Both the position numbers and the translations under genes were made by a program. The notes beneath the pieces are model-generated. The model worked only from the letters and a program-made list of their open reading frames with translations. It was not told where the DNA came from and searched no databases. From Flavobacteriales bacterium (GTDB lineage: Bacteria > Bacteroidota > Bacteroidia > Flavobacteriales_D > Sanyastnellaceae), in assembly GCA_018402085.1 (NCBI GenBank), contig JAGYJM010000002.1, forward strand, positions 1,612,001-1,676,000: 64,000 nucleotides of DNA. The letters run 5' to 3'. Below, piece by piece: positions 31,780 to 43,600 of this stretch. Positions within the stretch are counted from its first letter, which is position 1; every line of letters starts with the position of its first letter.

Positions 31780-34737
31780 ATGAATATCTACAAATTGAAT
31801 CTCATCCTTGCTGTGCTGCTGGTTATTTTTGCTGGATGCAACCAGAAACCAGGTGGTGCAGAAGAAGGGCAATCCTTTAACATCAACCCCTTCATCGGCA
31901 CGGGCGGACATGGCCACACTTATCCCGGGGCGACAATGCCTTTCGGGATGGTGCAACTCAGTCCCGACACCCGCCTTACGGGTTGGGATGGCTGCAGCGG
32001 ATACCACTACAGTGATTCATTGATCTACGGCTTCTCACACACCCACCTGCAAGGCACCGGGGTTTCCGATTATGGCGATATCCTGATGATGCCGACCAAT
32101 AACGAGGTCAATGAAGGCAACAACTGGGGTGAGCGCTACCGTTCGACCTTCAGGAAAGAAACCGAGAAAGCCGCAGCCGGCTACTACTCCGTTCACCTCG
32201 ATGACCACAACCTCACGGCTGAATTGACCGCAACGGAGCGCGTGGGCATTCATCGCTACATTTTTGATTCGCCCGATTCATGCGTGCTGTTTGCGGATAT
32301 GGCACACCGCGATGAACTGCTGAGCTACCAGTTCGAGCCGCGCGGCGACACCATGATCGTGGGCTTCCGACAGTCAAAAGCATGGGCCGAAGACCAGCTG
32401 GTGTACTTCGCCATGACCTTCGATGCGCCCTTCGAGTTTCTCGACCAGACCTATGAGCTCTACGAGGTGGCGAACGACGACGGCAGCACTGAGCAGATCA
32501 TGGAGATGGTACCCGTCTTCCCACTGCGATTCGGTATCACCGATACCCTGCAGGCGAAGGTCGCTCTCTCCTCTACCTCTATTGAAGGCGCACTGAAAAA
32601 CCTCGAAACCGAAGCACCCCACTGGTCTTTCGACAACTACCGCACGGCAGCCGAAGAAGCATGGGACAAGGAGCTCTCACGCATCACCATCGAAGGAGGC
32701 AGTGAAGACGATCGCACTATCTTCTACACGGCACTCTACCACAGTTTCACAGTGCCAAATCTCATTTCGGATGTCGACGGCGCTTACCGCGGCACTGATC
32801 TGCAGCCGCACGCAGGTGACGGACGTCCGCACTATACGGTGTATTCGCTTTGGGATACCTTCCGTGCGACACATCCACTCTACACGCTGGTGCAACAAGA
32901 GCGTACCAAGCACTTCGTGAGCGATTTCCTTGATATGCACCGCAAGGGCGGACAACTTCCGATGTGGGAGCTCGCAGCCAATTACACCGGTTGTATGATC
33001 GGCTACCACAGCGTGCCGGTGATTGTGGATGCAGCTGCCAAGGGCTTACTGCCCGATGAAGACCCGCAGGCCTTTCTCGATGCGATGATCCAAGAGGCGA
33101 ATATCGCAGAGCTGGGCAAGACGGTTTATGCCGAATACGGCTACATCCCGAGCGATTTCGAACACGAAAGTGTCTCCAAAACCCTTGAATACGCCTACAA
33201 CGATTGGTGCATCGCACGCTTCGCCGAATCCATCGGTAACGATGACGTCGCTGCCGAATACGATGAACGCGCTCTCTCTTACCGCAATTTGTTCGATCCT
33301 GAGTCTGGTTTTATGCGCCCCAAAAGGGGCGGATGCTTCGTGGAGTACTTTGACCCGAGGGAGGTCAATTTCAACTTCACAGAGGCGAACGCCTGGCAGT
33401 ACACCTTCTTCACCCCACAGGATGTGAACGGACATATCGACCTGCTCGGTGGCGATGAAGGATTCGCAGCGATGCTCGACTCGCTCTTCGAGAGTCCGAG
33501 CGTGATCACCGGACGCGCACAGGCCGATATCACCGGATTGATCGGACAGTATGCTCATGGCAACGAGCCCAGCCACCACCTCGCCTACCTCTACCCTTTC
33601 GTAGGCCAACCGTGGAAGACGCATGCGCTCATTGACAGCATCATGAGCAACCTCTACCATAATGCACCTGACGGACTCTCAGGCAACGAAGACTGCGGAC
33701 AAATGTCGAGCTGGTATGTGCTCTCTGCCCTCGGGTTCTATCCGGTGACCCCGGGAAGCGACGTCTACATTCTAGGCACCCCTCGTTTCGATAAGGCGAC
33801 CATGAACCTCGAAAACGGAAAGCAATTCACCATTAAAGCCAATCGCGAAACCGAAGGTGCCATTTACGTCAGCGCTGTAACCCTCAACGGCAAACCGCTC
33901 GACCGCACCTACATCCGTCATGAAGAGATCATGGCCGGCGGCGAGCTCATTTTTGACTTGCAATCTACTCCTGACAAATCGTTCGGAGCAGCCAAAGAGA
34001 TGCGTCCGACGCAACGCGTGAACGATGCAAACTTCATTGCAGTCCCGGCTATCAACGCACCACGTGTCTTCAAAGACAGCGCCGTGATGACGCTCGACCA
34101 CCTGCGCACGGATGTGCAGCTCGAGTACCTTCTTGACGATGGCGATTGGCAGGTGTACGCCGGTCCGGTGAAGTTGAGTACCTCAACAACGATCCGCGCG
34201 CGTGCGCGCTCGATGGATCGCGAAAAGCAGAGCGCCATCATCAGCACGGATGTCCGCCTGCTCGATCACAACTACAGTATCACTCTTGCAACCAAGTACG
34301 ACAACCAGTACCATGCAGGAGGTGACAGCGCCCTGATCGACGGTATCAACGGAGGCAACAACTTCAAAACGGGCGAATGGCAAGGCTACTACGGGAAAAA
34401 TGCCGTTGCCATCGTTGACCTGAAAGAAGAACGAACGGTTCGAGAAGTGACCGTCGGTGCACTGCAAGACATCAAACCCTGGATATGGGCTCCGGAGCGT
34501 ATCGTCATCTCGCTTTCAGACAACGGTGAGGTTTGGAAAAAGCTCGATGAACTCGAATCTCCGCTGGCTGTTGATGACTATACGCCTGCCGTGCACCGCT
34601 TCAGCAGCAACAACAAGGGGCGCGCACGGTATGTCAGGATCGAAGCGATCAACCGGGGCACGATCCCTGAATGGCACCTCGGTGCCGGCAACCCTTCGTG
34701 GATCTTCCTCGATGAGATTGAAATCAAGGTCGACTGA
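31780..34737 (+). CDS. GH92 alpha-1,2-mannosidase-like lipoprotein with F5/8 domain
   Basis: A 985-aa exported lipoprotein (MNIYKLNLILAVLLVIFAGC). N-terminal beta-sandwich beginning NPFIGTGGHGHTYPGATMPF, then the (alpha/alpha)6 barrel with YSLWDTFRATHPLYTL, GCMIGYHSVPVIVDA, GNEPSHHLAYLYPFVGQPWK and NEDCGQMSSWYVLSALGFYP. These are hallmark GH92 blocks; the family makes Ca2+-dependent exo-alpha-mannosidases acting on N-glycans or yeast mannan. C-terminal F5/8-type domain (about residues 845-985). Stop and next start overlap by one base. A family-A hairpin lies at 33316-33335. Confidence 0.94.
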   Translation: MNIYKLNLILAVLLVIFAGCNQKPGGAEEGQSFNINPFIGTGGHGHTYPGATMPFGMVQLSPDTRLTGWDGCSGYHYSDSLIYGFSHTHLQGTGVSDYGDILMMPTNNEVNEGNNWGERYRSTFRKETEKAAAGYYSVHLDDHNLTAELTATERVGIHRYIFDSPDSCVLFADMAHRDELLSYQFEPRGDTMIVGFRQSKAWAEDQLVYFAMTFDAPFEFLDQTYELYEVANDDGSTEQIMEMVPVFPLRFGITDTLQAKVALSSTSIEGALKNLETEAPHWSFDNYRTAAEEAWDKELSRITIEGGSEDDRTIFYTALYHSFTVPNLISDVDGAYRGTDLQPHAGDGRPHYTVYSLWDTFRATHPLYTLVQQERTKHFVSDFLDMHRKGGQLPMWELAANYTGCMIGYHSVPVIVDAAAKGLLPDEDPQAFLDAMIQEANIAELGKTVYAEYGYIPSDFEHESVSKTLEYAYNDWCIARFAESIGNDDVAAEYDERALSYRNLFDPESGFMRPKRGGCFVEYFDPREVNFNFTEANAWQYTFFTPQDVNGHIDLLGGDEGFAAMLDSLFESPSVITGRAQADITGLIGQYAHGNEPSHHLAYLYPFVGQPWKTHALIDSIMSNLYHNAPDGLSGNEDCGQMSSWYVLSALGFYPVTPGSDVYILGTPRFDKATMNLENGKQFTIKANRETEGAIYVSAVTLNGKPLDRTYIRHEEIMAGGELIFDLQSTPDKSFGAAKEMRPTQRVNDANFIAVPAINAPRVFKDSAVMTLDHLRTDVQLEYLLDDGDWQVYAGPVKLSTSTTIRARARSMDREKQSAIISTDVRLLDHNYSITLATKYDNQYHAGGDSALIDGINGGNNFKTGEWQGYYGKNAVAIVDLKEERTVREVTVGALQDIKPWIWAPERIVISLSDNGEVWKKLDELESPLAVDDYTPAVHRFSSNNKGRARYVRIEAINRGTIPEWHLGAGNPSWIFLDEIEIKVD
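33316..33335 (+). repeat. Family-A intragenic hairpin
   Basis: CGCCCC-AAAA-GGGGCG-GATG in the GH92 gene, read RPKRGGC; reading frame shifted by one base relative to the copy at 681. Confidence 0.65.
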
Positions 34738-35930
34738 TGGAGAAGCGAAACGTCTTTTTTGACCGGCATCTGGCGCAGACCACACCCTTCCCTTTTGCGC
34801 TCGAAATCGAGCGTGCTGAAGGCATCTACCTCTACGGTAAAAAGGGCGAGCGCTGGATGGACCTCATCTCCGGCGTTGGGGTATCGAACATCGGTCACGG
34901 TCATCCCAAAGTTGTGGAGTCCATCAAGACCCAGGCCGAAAAGCACCTCCACGTGATGGTGTATGGTGAGTATGTACAGGATGCGCAGAACCTCCTCGCT
35001 GAACGGCTGACCGCACTGCTGCCACCTGAACTCAACTGCTGCTACTTCGTGAACTCGGGCGCAGAGGCTATCGAAGCCGCGCTGAAGCTCGCCAAACGCG
35101 TAACCGGCCGCACGAAAATAGTCTCCGCACGCGGTGCCTACCACGGCAGCACGCACGGTGCGCTCAGCGTGAGCGGCAATGAGATGAAGAAACGCGCCTT
35201 TCGTCCACTGCTCCCCGATATCCATTTCCTGCGTTTTAACGCAGCCGAAGACCTCGACCTGATTGATGACCGAACCGCATGTGTGATCCTCGAAACCGTA
35301 CAAGGCGACGCCGGTATCCGCATTCCTGACAGAGAATGGCTGCAAGCGGTTAGACAGCGCTGCAACGATACAGGTGCCCTGCTAATCCTCGACGAGATTC
35401 AAGCCGGTATGGGCCGCACCGGCAAGTATTTTGCCTTCGAACATTTCGATGTGGTGCCCGATATTCTCACCCTCGGAAAAGCGCTCGGCGGCGGACTCCC
35501 GATTGGTGCGATGATCAGCAGCCGTGAGAAGATGGAGCTCTTCACCCACGGACCGATGCTCGGTCACATCACCACTTTTGGCGGACATCCCCTTGTGTGC
35601 GCGGCAGCAGCGGCCGGACTCGAAGTCCTGACCACCGAAGTTGACCTCGATCAAGTAGAGCGTCTTGGCGCACTGATCGAGCGCGAGCTCAGCGATCACC
35701 CGCGTGTCAAGGCGATTCGTCGCATCGGCTACTACTTCGCGATTGACATGGAAAGTACCGAAGCCGTGCAGCACGTGGTCGAGTACGGCATCGAAAACGG
35801 TTTTATCAGTTTCTGGTTCCTGAGTTGCCCTGACAGTTTCCGCATCGCGCCGCCGCTCACGATCAGCGAAGCAGAAGTACGCACCGCCATTCAACTGATC
35901 CGCAACGCCTTCGATGCTCTACCTATATAA
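34737..35930 (+). CDS. Class III PLP-dependent aminotransferase
   Basis: A 397-aa fold-type I aminotransferase like ornithine/acetylornithine transaminases. Seen: VNSGAEAIEAALKLAKRVTG (phosphate-binding SGAEA), LDEIQAGMGRTGKYFA (Asp pairing with the pyridine N) and TLGKALGGGLPIGA with the PLP lysine. Substrate not determinable; acetylornithine, 4-aminobutyrate and lysine types all share these blocks. Not part of a visible arginine operon. It follows GH92 with a one-base overlap and overlaps the next gene by 17 bp. Confidence 0.88.
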   Translation: MEKRNVFFDRHLAQTTPFPFALEIERAEGIYLYGKKGERWMDLISGVGVSNIGHGHPKVVESIKTQAEKHLHVMVYGEYVQDAQNLLAERLTALLPPELNCCYFVNSGAEAIEAALKLAKRVTGRTKIVSARGAYHGSTHGALSVSGNEMKKRAFRPLLPDIHFLRFNAAEDLDLIDDRTACVILETVQGDAGIRIPDREWLQAVRQRCNDTGALLILDEIQAGMGRTGKYFAFEHFDVVPDILTLGKALGGGLPIGAMISSREKMELFTHGPMLGHITTFGGHPLVCAAAAAGLEVLTTEVDLDQVERLGALIERELSDHPRVKAIRRIGYYFAIDMESTEAVQHVVEYGIENGFISFWFLSCPDSFRIAPPLTISEAEVRTAIQLIRNAFDALPI

Positions 35931-36525
35931 TACAGCCGCTGACGACCTGTCATCCGCCATCGCCGAAGCCTTTGGCAGCGAGCCCCTCTGCCGTGAATCC
36001 TTCATTGAGCGTCTCCACCCTTTCCTGCACCGCGCCTCAACCTCAAGGCGAGATCCGCAAATGCTAGTCTTTGGCGATGCATCGGGTGGTTACGCACTTC
36101 TGGGTGCTGTCTATGGTTTTGAAGTGCGCTGGTTTCCGTTGTCTGAGCGGGCGATAAAACGCCCGGATGCGAACATGGGTGATGGCTCGCTGGAGGTCCT
36201 GTCGCGGAGCGTCACCACAGATGAACCACCGGCAGACGTCGTGATTATCCATCCCGAAAATGAACGATTCCTGCGCACATTTCCCGTCTCGGCAGCAGTT
36301 AAATATGTCCGTCCGGGTGGACTACTCTGTCTGGAAGAATCAGCGCACCTTCGGTCAACTGCTCCTGATCGGCAGCCCGCTCAGAGCTTCCACGCTAGCG
36401 GATTCAACTGGCGGAGGGCCAGAAATGAGAAAGCTTACCGACTGCAGCGTGCGGTGGATGCCTTTGGACGCATCCTGCCATTTCTGGCAGTAAAAAGAAG
36501 CCTGAAGATCTACGACTCTTTCTGA
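35914..36525 (+). CDS. Hypothetical protein after the aminotransferase
   Basis: A 203-aa protein without signal peptide. The stretch LVFGDASGGYALLGAVYGFE followed by PADVVIIHPENERFLRTFPV has the strand-helix pattern of the small N-terminal part of aminotransferases or a Rossmann fold, but no lysine/aspartate motif is present and I recognise no family. Overlaps the aminotransferase (17 bp) and, tail to tail, the mscS gene (16 bp). Carries the hairpin at 36148-36169. Confidence 0.6.
   Translation: MLYLYNTAADDLSSAIAEAFGSEPLCRESFIERLHPFLHRASTSRRDPQMLVFGDASGGYALLGAVYGFEVRWFPLSERAIKRPDANMGDGSLEVLSRSVTTDEPPADVVIIHPENERFLRTFPVSAAVKYVRPGGLLCLEESAHLRSTAPDRQPAQSFHASGFNWRRARNEKAYRLQRAVDAFGRILPFLAVKRSLKIYDSF
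36148..36169 (+). repeat. Family-A intragenic hairpin, 6-nt loop
   Basis: CGGGCG-ATAAAA-CGCCCG-GATG, encoding RAIKRPDA; the only copy with a longer loop. Confidence 0.6.
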
Positions 36526-37511
36526 GCTGAACTGCTATTCTTATTCATCTCAAGCGGCGTATTGAACTCGAGCGTGCGAATCGGGAATGGAATAGTGATT
36601 CCTTCACGATCGAAAGCCTTTTTAATCGCAATCACCGCGTCGCTTCGAGCTTCCAGCCAGCGTTTGTGGTCTGAATCGGGCAACCAGAAGCGCACCACAA
36701 AATTGATGCTGCTGTCGCCGAATGCTTCGTACTGTACCGCCACAGGCCGGTCGAAATCAACACACGTCCGGATGGCTTCTTTCACCACTCGCTGCACCTT
36801 TTCGAGATCTGCATCATAGGTAACCCCAACGGAGAGGTTCACCCTTCGTTCTTTGCGTTCGGTGTAATTGACCAGAGGGCCTTCGAGAATGGATTTATTG
36901 GGAATCACAATGAGTTCGCCATCAAAATTTCGAAGAGTGGTGTAGCGCAGCGTCACCTGCTCAACGGTGGCGAAATAACCATTGGTCTCTACAAGGTCTC
37001 CCACATTCATCGGATACCTGGTTGCCATGAAGAGACCTGACACCAGGTTGGTTGCCGTATTCTGAAAGGCAAAACCGAGCGCCAGACCAACCACACCTAC
37101 ACCTGCCAGCAGCGAAGTGACGGTTTTATCAAGGTTGAGCACATCCAGGGCAGAGAATACCCCGAGGGTCAAAATGGTTAAATGCACCAGCGTACCTGTG
37201 AGCCGGTTCACTGCGATGTTATCCGAAACTCGTCCGAGCAGACGAACAGAAACATTCTTCATGACCTTACCCAGCATGGTAAAGGCGAAGAGCAGCACCA
37301 TTGCCAGAAACACATTGGGCAGCATCAGTACAAGGTGATCCCACCAGGAGAGCACCTTCTCGCTCAGTTCACTGACCAATTCGGAGGCAGAGTCAATGTG
37401 ATCTGTGGTCTCTTTCTCTTCCATCACTGCGGCATCATTGGGAGCCGTTTGTGCAGCTTGTGCAGTTGAGTCTGTTCCCATGAATTTATCAATCAGAGGA
37501 TGTTGGAGCAT
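36510..37511 (-). CDS. Small-conductance mechanosensitive channel (MscS family)
   Basis: A 333-aa inner-membrane channel that opens under membrane tension to release solutes. Three membrane segments (about residues 60-85, 105-125, 130-160); TM3 pore helix AGVGVVGLALGFAFQNTATN, followed by the beta domain (VGDLVETNGYFATVEQVTLR, VIPNKSILEGPLVNYT) and the alpha/beta C-terminal vestibule. N-terminal 55 residues are acidic and Ala-rich. The gene is convergent with 35914-36525. Confidence 0.92.
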   Translation of the reverse strand: MLQHPLIDKFMGTDSTAQAAQTAPNDAAVMEEKETTDHIDSASELVSELSEKVLSWWDHLVLMLPNVFLAMVLLFAFTMLGKVMKNVSVRLLGRVSDNIAVNRLTGTLVHLTILTLGVFSALDVLNLDKTVTSLLAGVGVVGLALGFAFQNTATNLVSGLFMATRYPMNVGDLVETNGYFATVEQVTLRYTTLRNFDGELIVIPNKSILEGPLVNYTERKERRVNLSVGVTYDADLEKVQRVVKEAIRTCVDFDRPVAVQYEAFGDSSINFVVRFWLPDSDHKRWLEARSDAVIAIKKAFDREGITIPFPIRTLEFNTPLEMNKNSSSAQKES

Positions 37512-37531
37512 AGTTGCAAGGTAACATTATC

Positions 37532-37573
37532 AGTCTAACGGTCTAACGGCCTGACGGTCTGACGGTCTGACGG
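37532..37573. repeat. Simple repeat of GTCTGACG type
   Basis: TCTAACGGTCTAACGGCC and GACGGTCTGACGGTCTGACG runs upstream of mscS, next to the giant-gene terminator; related to the repeats at 1861, 24741 and 27516. Confidence 0.7.
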
Positions 37574-37607
37574 ATTGATAGCCGAATAAGCGGGGATGCT
37601 TCTAATG

Positions 37608-37634
37608 AAAAGCCCCGCGAAGTGCGGGGCTTTT
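37608..37634 (-). terminator. Rho-independent terminator of the giant gene
   Basis: AAAA-GCCCCGC-GAAGT-GCGGGGC-TTTT, 28 bp past the stop at 37662; nearly the same stem as the terminator at 29723. Confidence 0.85.
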
Positions 37635-37661
37635 GCAAGTACAAACAGTATAACAAACAAA

Positions 37662-40600
37662 TCAGCGTTGTGTCACGACGATCTTGTGGTAATACACTTC
37701 ATCGTCAACGGTGAGCATAAGGATATACGTTCCTGCTTCCCAGTTGAGGTTACCGTACTGGAGCTGGTACAGACGTCGAGCATCAGCGCGACCCTGGAAG
37801 ACCGGCAGTACTTCGCGTCCGGTCATATCATACACTCCACCAACCACGTCAGAATCGAATGGCACGGTGAACTCAACCGTAAAGCGTTCGTCCATCGGGT
37901 TCGGATACGTCACCACACTCACGTTGAACTCATCAACAATCACGTCAACGGTAATCACCTGAGTAACGGTAGTCGTGTTGAAGCACTCGTCAACGGCAGT
38001 CCAGGTGCGGATGATTTCGTACGGACAGAATTCGCTGGTTTGTTCTTCAGTGAACTCGATTTCCACTTCAGCGTCGCAGTTGTCTGTTGCAAAGACGTCG
38101 TTCGCCGGTGCAGGGATCTCGTCACCACACATCAGCTCGAGGTCTTCAGGAGCGTTGAACACGACCGGAGCTACGTCATCGAATACTTGAATGAGCTGCT
38201 CTACTTCGGTAACGTTACCGCAGTTGTCAACCGCCTGGTAAGTACGGGCAAGTACGCCGAGGCAACCACCTGAGAAGGTCAGCTCTTCAACAACCGTCAC
38301 CTCTACATCAAGGTCGCAGTTGTCTGTTGCAGTGAGCAGGAAGTCATCTACCTCTTCACAAGACATGCTGATCGAGAACTCGTAGTCATCGAATACCGGA
38401 GCCTCTTCGTCGATCACAGTGAGGGTCTGTGTGACTGTAGCCGTATTGCCGCAATCGTCAGTTGCCGTCCAGATGCGCTCTACGGTATACGGACAACCGT
38501 CTCCGATGATTTCTTCGAAGGTTACTTCAACGTTGTCATCACAGTTGTCAGTTGCGGTTAAGGTCGGAGCCATGCCGAGCTCTTCGCAGTTCACGGTAGC
38601 GTCTTCAGGCTGACCTTCAAATACCGGCGGTGTGGTGTCCGTAACAGTGATCACCTGCTGAGCCGTTCCTACGTTACCGCACTCGTCAGTAGCGAGGTAG
38701 GTGCGTACGATCTGGAAGCCACAATCGAGATCGACGGTTTCTTCAGAGGTCGTCACCATCGGCATTGGATCACAGTTGTCTTCAACGTCAACCTGACCCG
38801 GAGCCGGAACAGGCTCACCACATTCGATGGTTACATCAGCAGGAACACCGAGAATCACTGGAGCCTCTGTATCCTGAACCGTGATGGTCTGGATGTGTGT
38901 TGCAGCATTACCACAATCATCGGTCGCTGTGAAGGTGCGTGTTAGAATGAATCCACATTCGATGTCTTCAGTCATCTCCGTCACGTTCACCTCTACGAGT
39001 GGATCGCAGTTGTCAGTCACTTCGATGTTTCCGGTGCCAGGAACCTCGTCGCACTGAACGGTTACGTCTTCAGGTGCATTCAGGATGATTGGTGCCGTGG
39101 TATCGACTACGGTGATCACCTGCGTTGCCGCGGCAGTGTTGCCGCAGTCATCACTCACTGACCATGTGCGGATCAGGAGGTAACCACAATCTTGCATCTC
39201 CTCCTCTTCGGTGAGTGTCACCCCGAGTTGCTGATCGCAGTTATCTTCTGCACTCACTACTGCAGGAGCCGGAACGGCATCACACTCAGCAGTAACGTTT
39301 TCAGGAACACCGATCAACACAGGAGCTGTAGTATCCACAACAGTGAGCACCTGTGTAGCAGATGCCGTGTTGCCACATTCATCTGTTGCACTCCACGTGC
39401 GGGTCAGGATGAAACCACAGTCAAGCATCTCTACTCCTTCAACGAAGAAGACCTCGAGGTTGTCAGCGCAGTTGTCATCAGCAGTTACAGTCGCTGCAGC
39501 AGGAACTGCGTCGCATTCTACCGTAGCATCTTCCGGCACACCGATCAGAATCGGATCCGTAGTATCTACCACAGTGATGGTCTGCGTGTAGCTGCTGTTG
39601 TTATTGCAGTTGTCGAATACCGTCCAGGTACGCTCAATTACGTAAGGACATCCTTCTTCAACGATATTCTCCTCGAAGAGAATGATCAGATTATCATCGC
39701 AGTTGTCTTCTGCCGCTACCTGTGCAGGAGCCGGAACAGCGTCACACTCTACCGTTGCATCTTGAGGCACATCGGTAAAGACAGGAGCGGTAGTGTCTAC
39801 CACCGTAATGGTCTGTGAAACAGTCACGCTGTTACCACAATCATCGGTGGCTGTCCAGCTGCGCTCGATCAGCTCACCACATTCGAGGATTGAAATCGAC
39901 GAGGCTGCTGTGATCTCGAGGTCGTTGTCACAGTTGTCAGTGAACATCGGCATCGCATCCGGTACTACTTCGTCACACTCGATGGTGATGTCTTGCGGTA
40001 CAGAAATCGCGATCGGATCAGTTTCATCAATTGCAGTGATTACTTGTGAAGCACTTGTGGTATTACCACAGTCATCGGTAGCTGTCCAGGTACGGGTCAC
40101 AATGAATCCACACTCGAGTGGCTCAAGGCTTTCTTCAAGCACAACCATCACATTGCTGTCACAGTTATCCGTAGCGGTCACAGTTGCAGCCTGCGGGATG
40201 TCAGTGCACTCAGCAGTTACATCTTCAGGCACACCCACCAGTACGGGCGCTGTAGTATCCGTTACAGAGATGTTCTGGCTTACAGATGTTGTGTTACCAC
40301 AGTCGTCTGAAGCAGTCCAGGTACGAACGATGGTGAAGCTGTGCTCACATTCGCCCGGGAAAATGGTCTGAGCGAAACCGACTTCGAGGTCGAGGTCACA
40401 GTTGTCATCAAACTCCGGAGCAACAAGCGGTGCCTCTTCGTCACACTCAATCGACAGGTCTTCAGGCGAAGAGATCACCTCAGGATCAGTCGTATCTGTA
40501 ACGGTGAGCGTCTGGCTTGCAGAGGCGGTGTTGCCGCAGTTATCGGTCACCGTCCACGTGCGAATGATGCTATAGCCACACTCGCCACCAGCCACGATTT

Positions 40601-43600
40601 CGTCATCGAAGGTGACTTCGAGGTTATCGTCGCAGTTGTCAGTAGCTACCACCTGATCTACACCGGGGATCGCGTCACACTCAACAGTTGCATCTTCAGG
40701 AACACCGATCAGGATCGGGGCCTCTGTATCAACTACAGTGAGTGTTTGCATGGTGCTCACGCTGTTACCGCAATCGTCTGTAGCTGTCCAGGTGCGAACG
40801 ATGCTGTAGGGGCACTCACCCGGAAGTACTTCCTCGGTGAAGGTGATGTCAACATCCAGGTCGCAGTTGTCTGATGCAGTCAGTTGAGCAGGAGCAGGAA
40901 TGGCTGAACACTCGACCTCTGCATCCGACGCTTCTGCGTCGAATACCGGAGGAGTCGTATCCGTCACAAAGATGCTCTGGCTCGTTGAAACGCTGTTACC
41001 ACAGTCGTCTGTAGCCGTCCAGGTGCGGATCACAAGGAAGCCACAGTTCTGAGGCTGCTCTGTTTCAGTCATTGTAATGCTCAGGTCTTCGTCACATGCA
41101 TCATCGAATGATGGCATGAGGTTCGGGAGATCTTCGTCACACTCAACCGTCACATCTTCAGGAGTCGTAAGCACAATCGGTGCCTCAGTGTCGACCACGG
41201 TGATGACCTGCGTAGCGCTACCCACATTCAGGCAGTTGTCGGCAGCTGTCCAGGTACGAACAATCTGGAAGCCACACTCTGCAGGTACGATGCTCTCTTC
41301 GAGGCTCACGTTCATCACACCATCGAAGCAGTTGTCGACTGCTGTTACGACAGCCGGCTGCGGAATTGCAGTACATTCAACGGTCGTGTCTTCAGGAACG
41401 TTCACCAGAACCGGAGCAGTCGTATCTACTACGGTGATAACCTGTGTAAAGCTGCTGCTGTTACCGCAATCGTCAGTAGCGGTCCATACACGTGTGATTA
41501 CCTCGCCGCAAGGCTCGCCACCTTCAACGGCAGGCTCACCAGGGGTTGAAGTCTCCTCAAAGGTGATCTCAAGGTTGAGGTCACAGTTGTCTTCTACTTC
41601 AATGGCATCGTTATCAGGACCCGGAACCATATCGCACTCGACAGTGGCGTCTTCAGGACCACTAACGAATACCGGAGCAGTGGTGTCGTTAATCGTGATG
41701 GTCTGAGAAGCTGAAACGGTGTTGCCACAGTTGTCAGTAGCCGTCCAGGTGCGTACAATCGTGAGCGGACAAACTTCTCCGAGAACTTCCTCAGTGAGGA
41801 TTACAGGGATATCTTCATCGCAGTTGTCAATTGCAGTTACCTGATCTGCTCCCGGAGCGTTTCCGCACTCGCCAACAAAATCATCAGGCACACCTACGAG
41901 GATTGGTGCTTCCTCATCGATCACTGTGATCACCTGAGTTGCAGAAGACTGGTTGCCACAAGCATCGGTAGCCACCCATGTGCGGGTGATCGTGTAAGGA
42001 CATCCGCCGCCGATGGTCTCTGTGAGTTCAACGGTCGGGTTGTCATCGCAGTTATCGACAGCTGTCACTTCTGCAGGAGCAGGAAGGTCTGTACAAACAA
42101 CAGTTACATCTGCAGGCACATCCGAAATCACCGGAGCGGTGGTATCGATGAAGGTAATCACCTGTGTAACTGTAGTGCTGTTGCCGCAATCGTCAATAGC
42201 CGTCCATGCACGCTCGATGGTGAATCCACAATCGTTCACGTTGGTAATACCTGAAATAGCCACGATCTCGAGATCGTCATCGCAGTTGTCTGCGAATACC
42301 GGAGCAACCACAGGCTCTGGCTGGTCACACTCCAGGGTGATGTCTTGCGGTGCACTGATCACATCAGGTTCAGTGGTATCGACAACGGTCACCGTCTGCG
42401 TAGCCACATTCTGGTTACCGCACTCGTCGATGGCCGTCCACGTGCGAATCAGCTCATATCCGCAATCCAGCTCGTTAATAGCCTCAGCGAAGTTCAGTTC
42501 AACTCCACCGCAGTTATCTTCAGCCGACACCTGTGCAGGCGCAGGTACATTATCACATTCAGCAGTCACGTCTTCGGGCACTCCAATCAGAATCGGTGCA
42601 GTGGTGTCTACGTAATTCACGGTGAACGTGCGAACCGACTGGTTGTCGCAATCGTCAGTGGCGATCCAGGTGTACACCTCAGTGAACTCCTGTGGACAAT
42701 CTCCATCGATTACTTCAGTGGTCAGGTCGATTTCAACGTCGTCATCACATGCGTCAGTAGCGGTAACTTCAGGGAGTTCAGGAGTGGCATCACATTCGAT
42801 GGTCACCTCTGTATCCTCGCCTGAAAGCTCAGGTGCTACAGTGTCAACGATGGTGATCACCTGTACTGAAGAGCTGCTGTTACCACATGCATCAGTAGCA
42901 GTGAAGATACGCTCGAAGGTGAACGGACAATCGCCCATCAGCGGTCCATCAACATAAGTGATGACCGGTACAGAACAGTCGTCAGTTGCGGTAGCCATAC
43001 CTGTGTTTTCAGGACCCGTACTCTCAGGACATTCTACCGTGATGTCAGCAGGGCAATCAATGATTGGCTCGCTGAAGTCGTTGATGGTGATCTCCTGCTC
43101 GCAGGTGCTTGCGTTACCACAAGCATCGGTTGCGATCCAGGTACGGGTGAAGGTTGCAGGACATTCATCTGTTGCTACACCGTCTTCAAAGGTTACTTCA
43201 AATTCGGAACAGTTGTCGCTCACCACAGGCTCACCGGCAAACGCAGGATCAGAATATCCGTTGTCGCAGTCCACTACGTATGGTGCAGGACACTCTTCGA
43301 ATACCGGAGGTGTCGTGTCTTCCACGGTCAGGGTCTGTGTCTGGCTAACAGTATTTCCACAAGCATCCGTTGCACTCCACGTACGAACGATCTCGTAACC
43401 ACACTCATTGTAAACCGTTTCTGCTGTGAGCGATACTTCTACGTTCGGATCACAGTTGTCTTGCGCGGCTACGATCGCGTTCGGAACGTCATCATCGCAG
43501 TCGATCGTATCGTCTGCAGGTACCCCAATCAGGATTGGTGCTGTGGTATCTACGTAATTCACAGTGAACGTGCGAACCGACTGGTTGTCGCAATCGTCAG

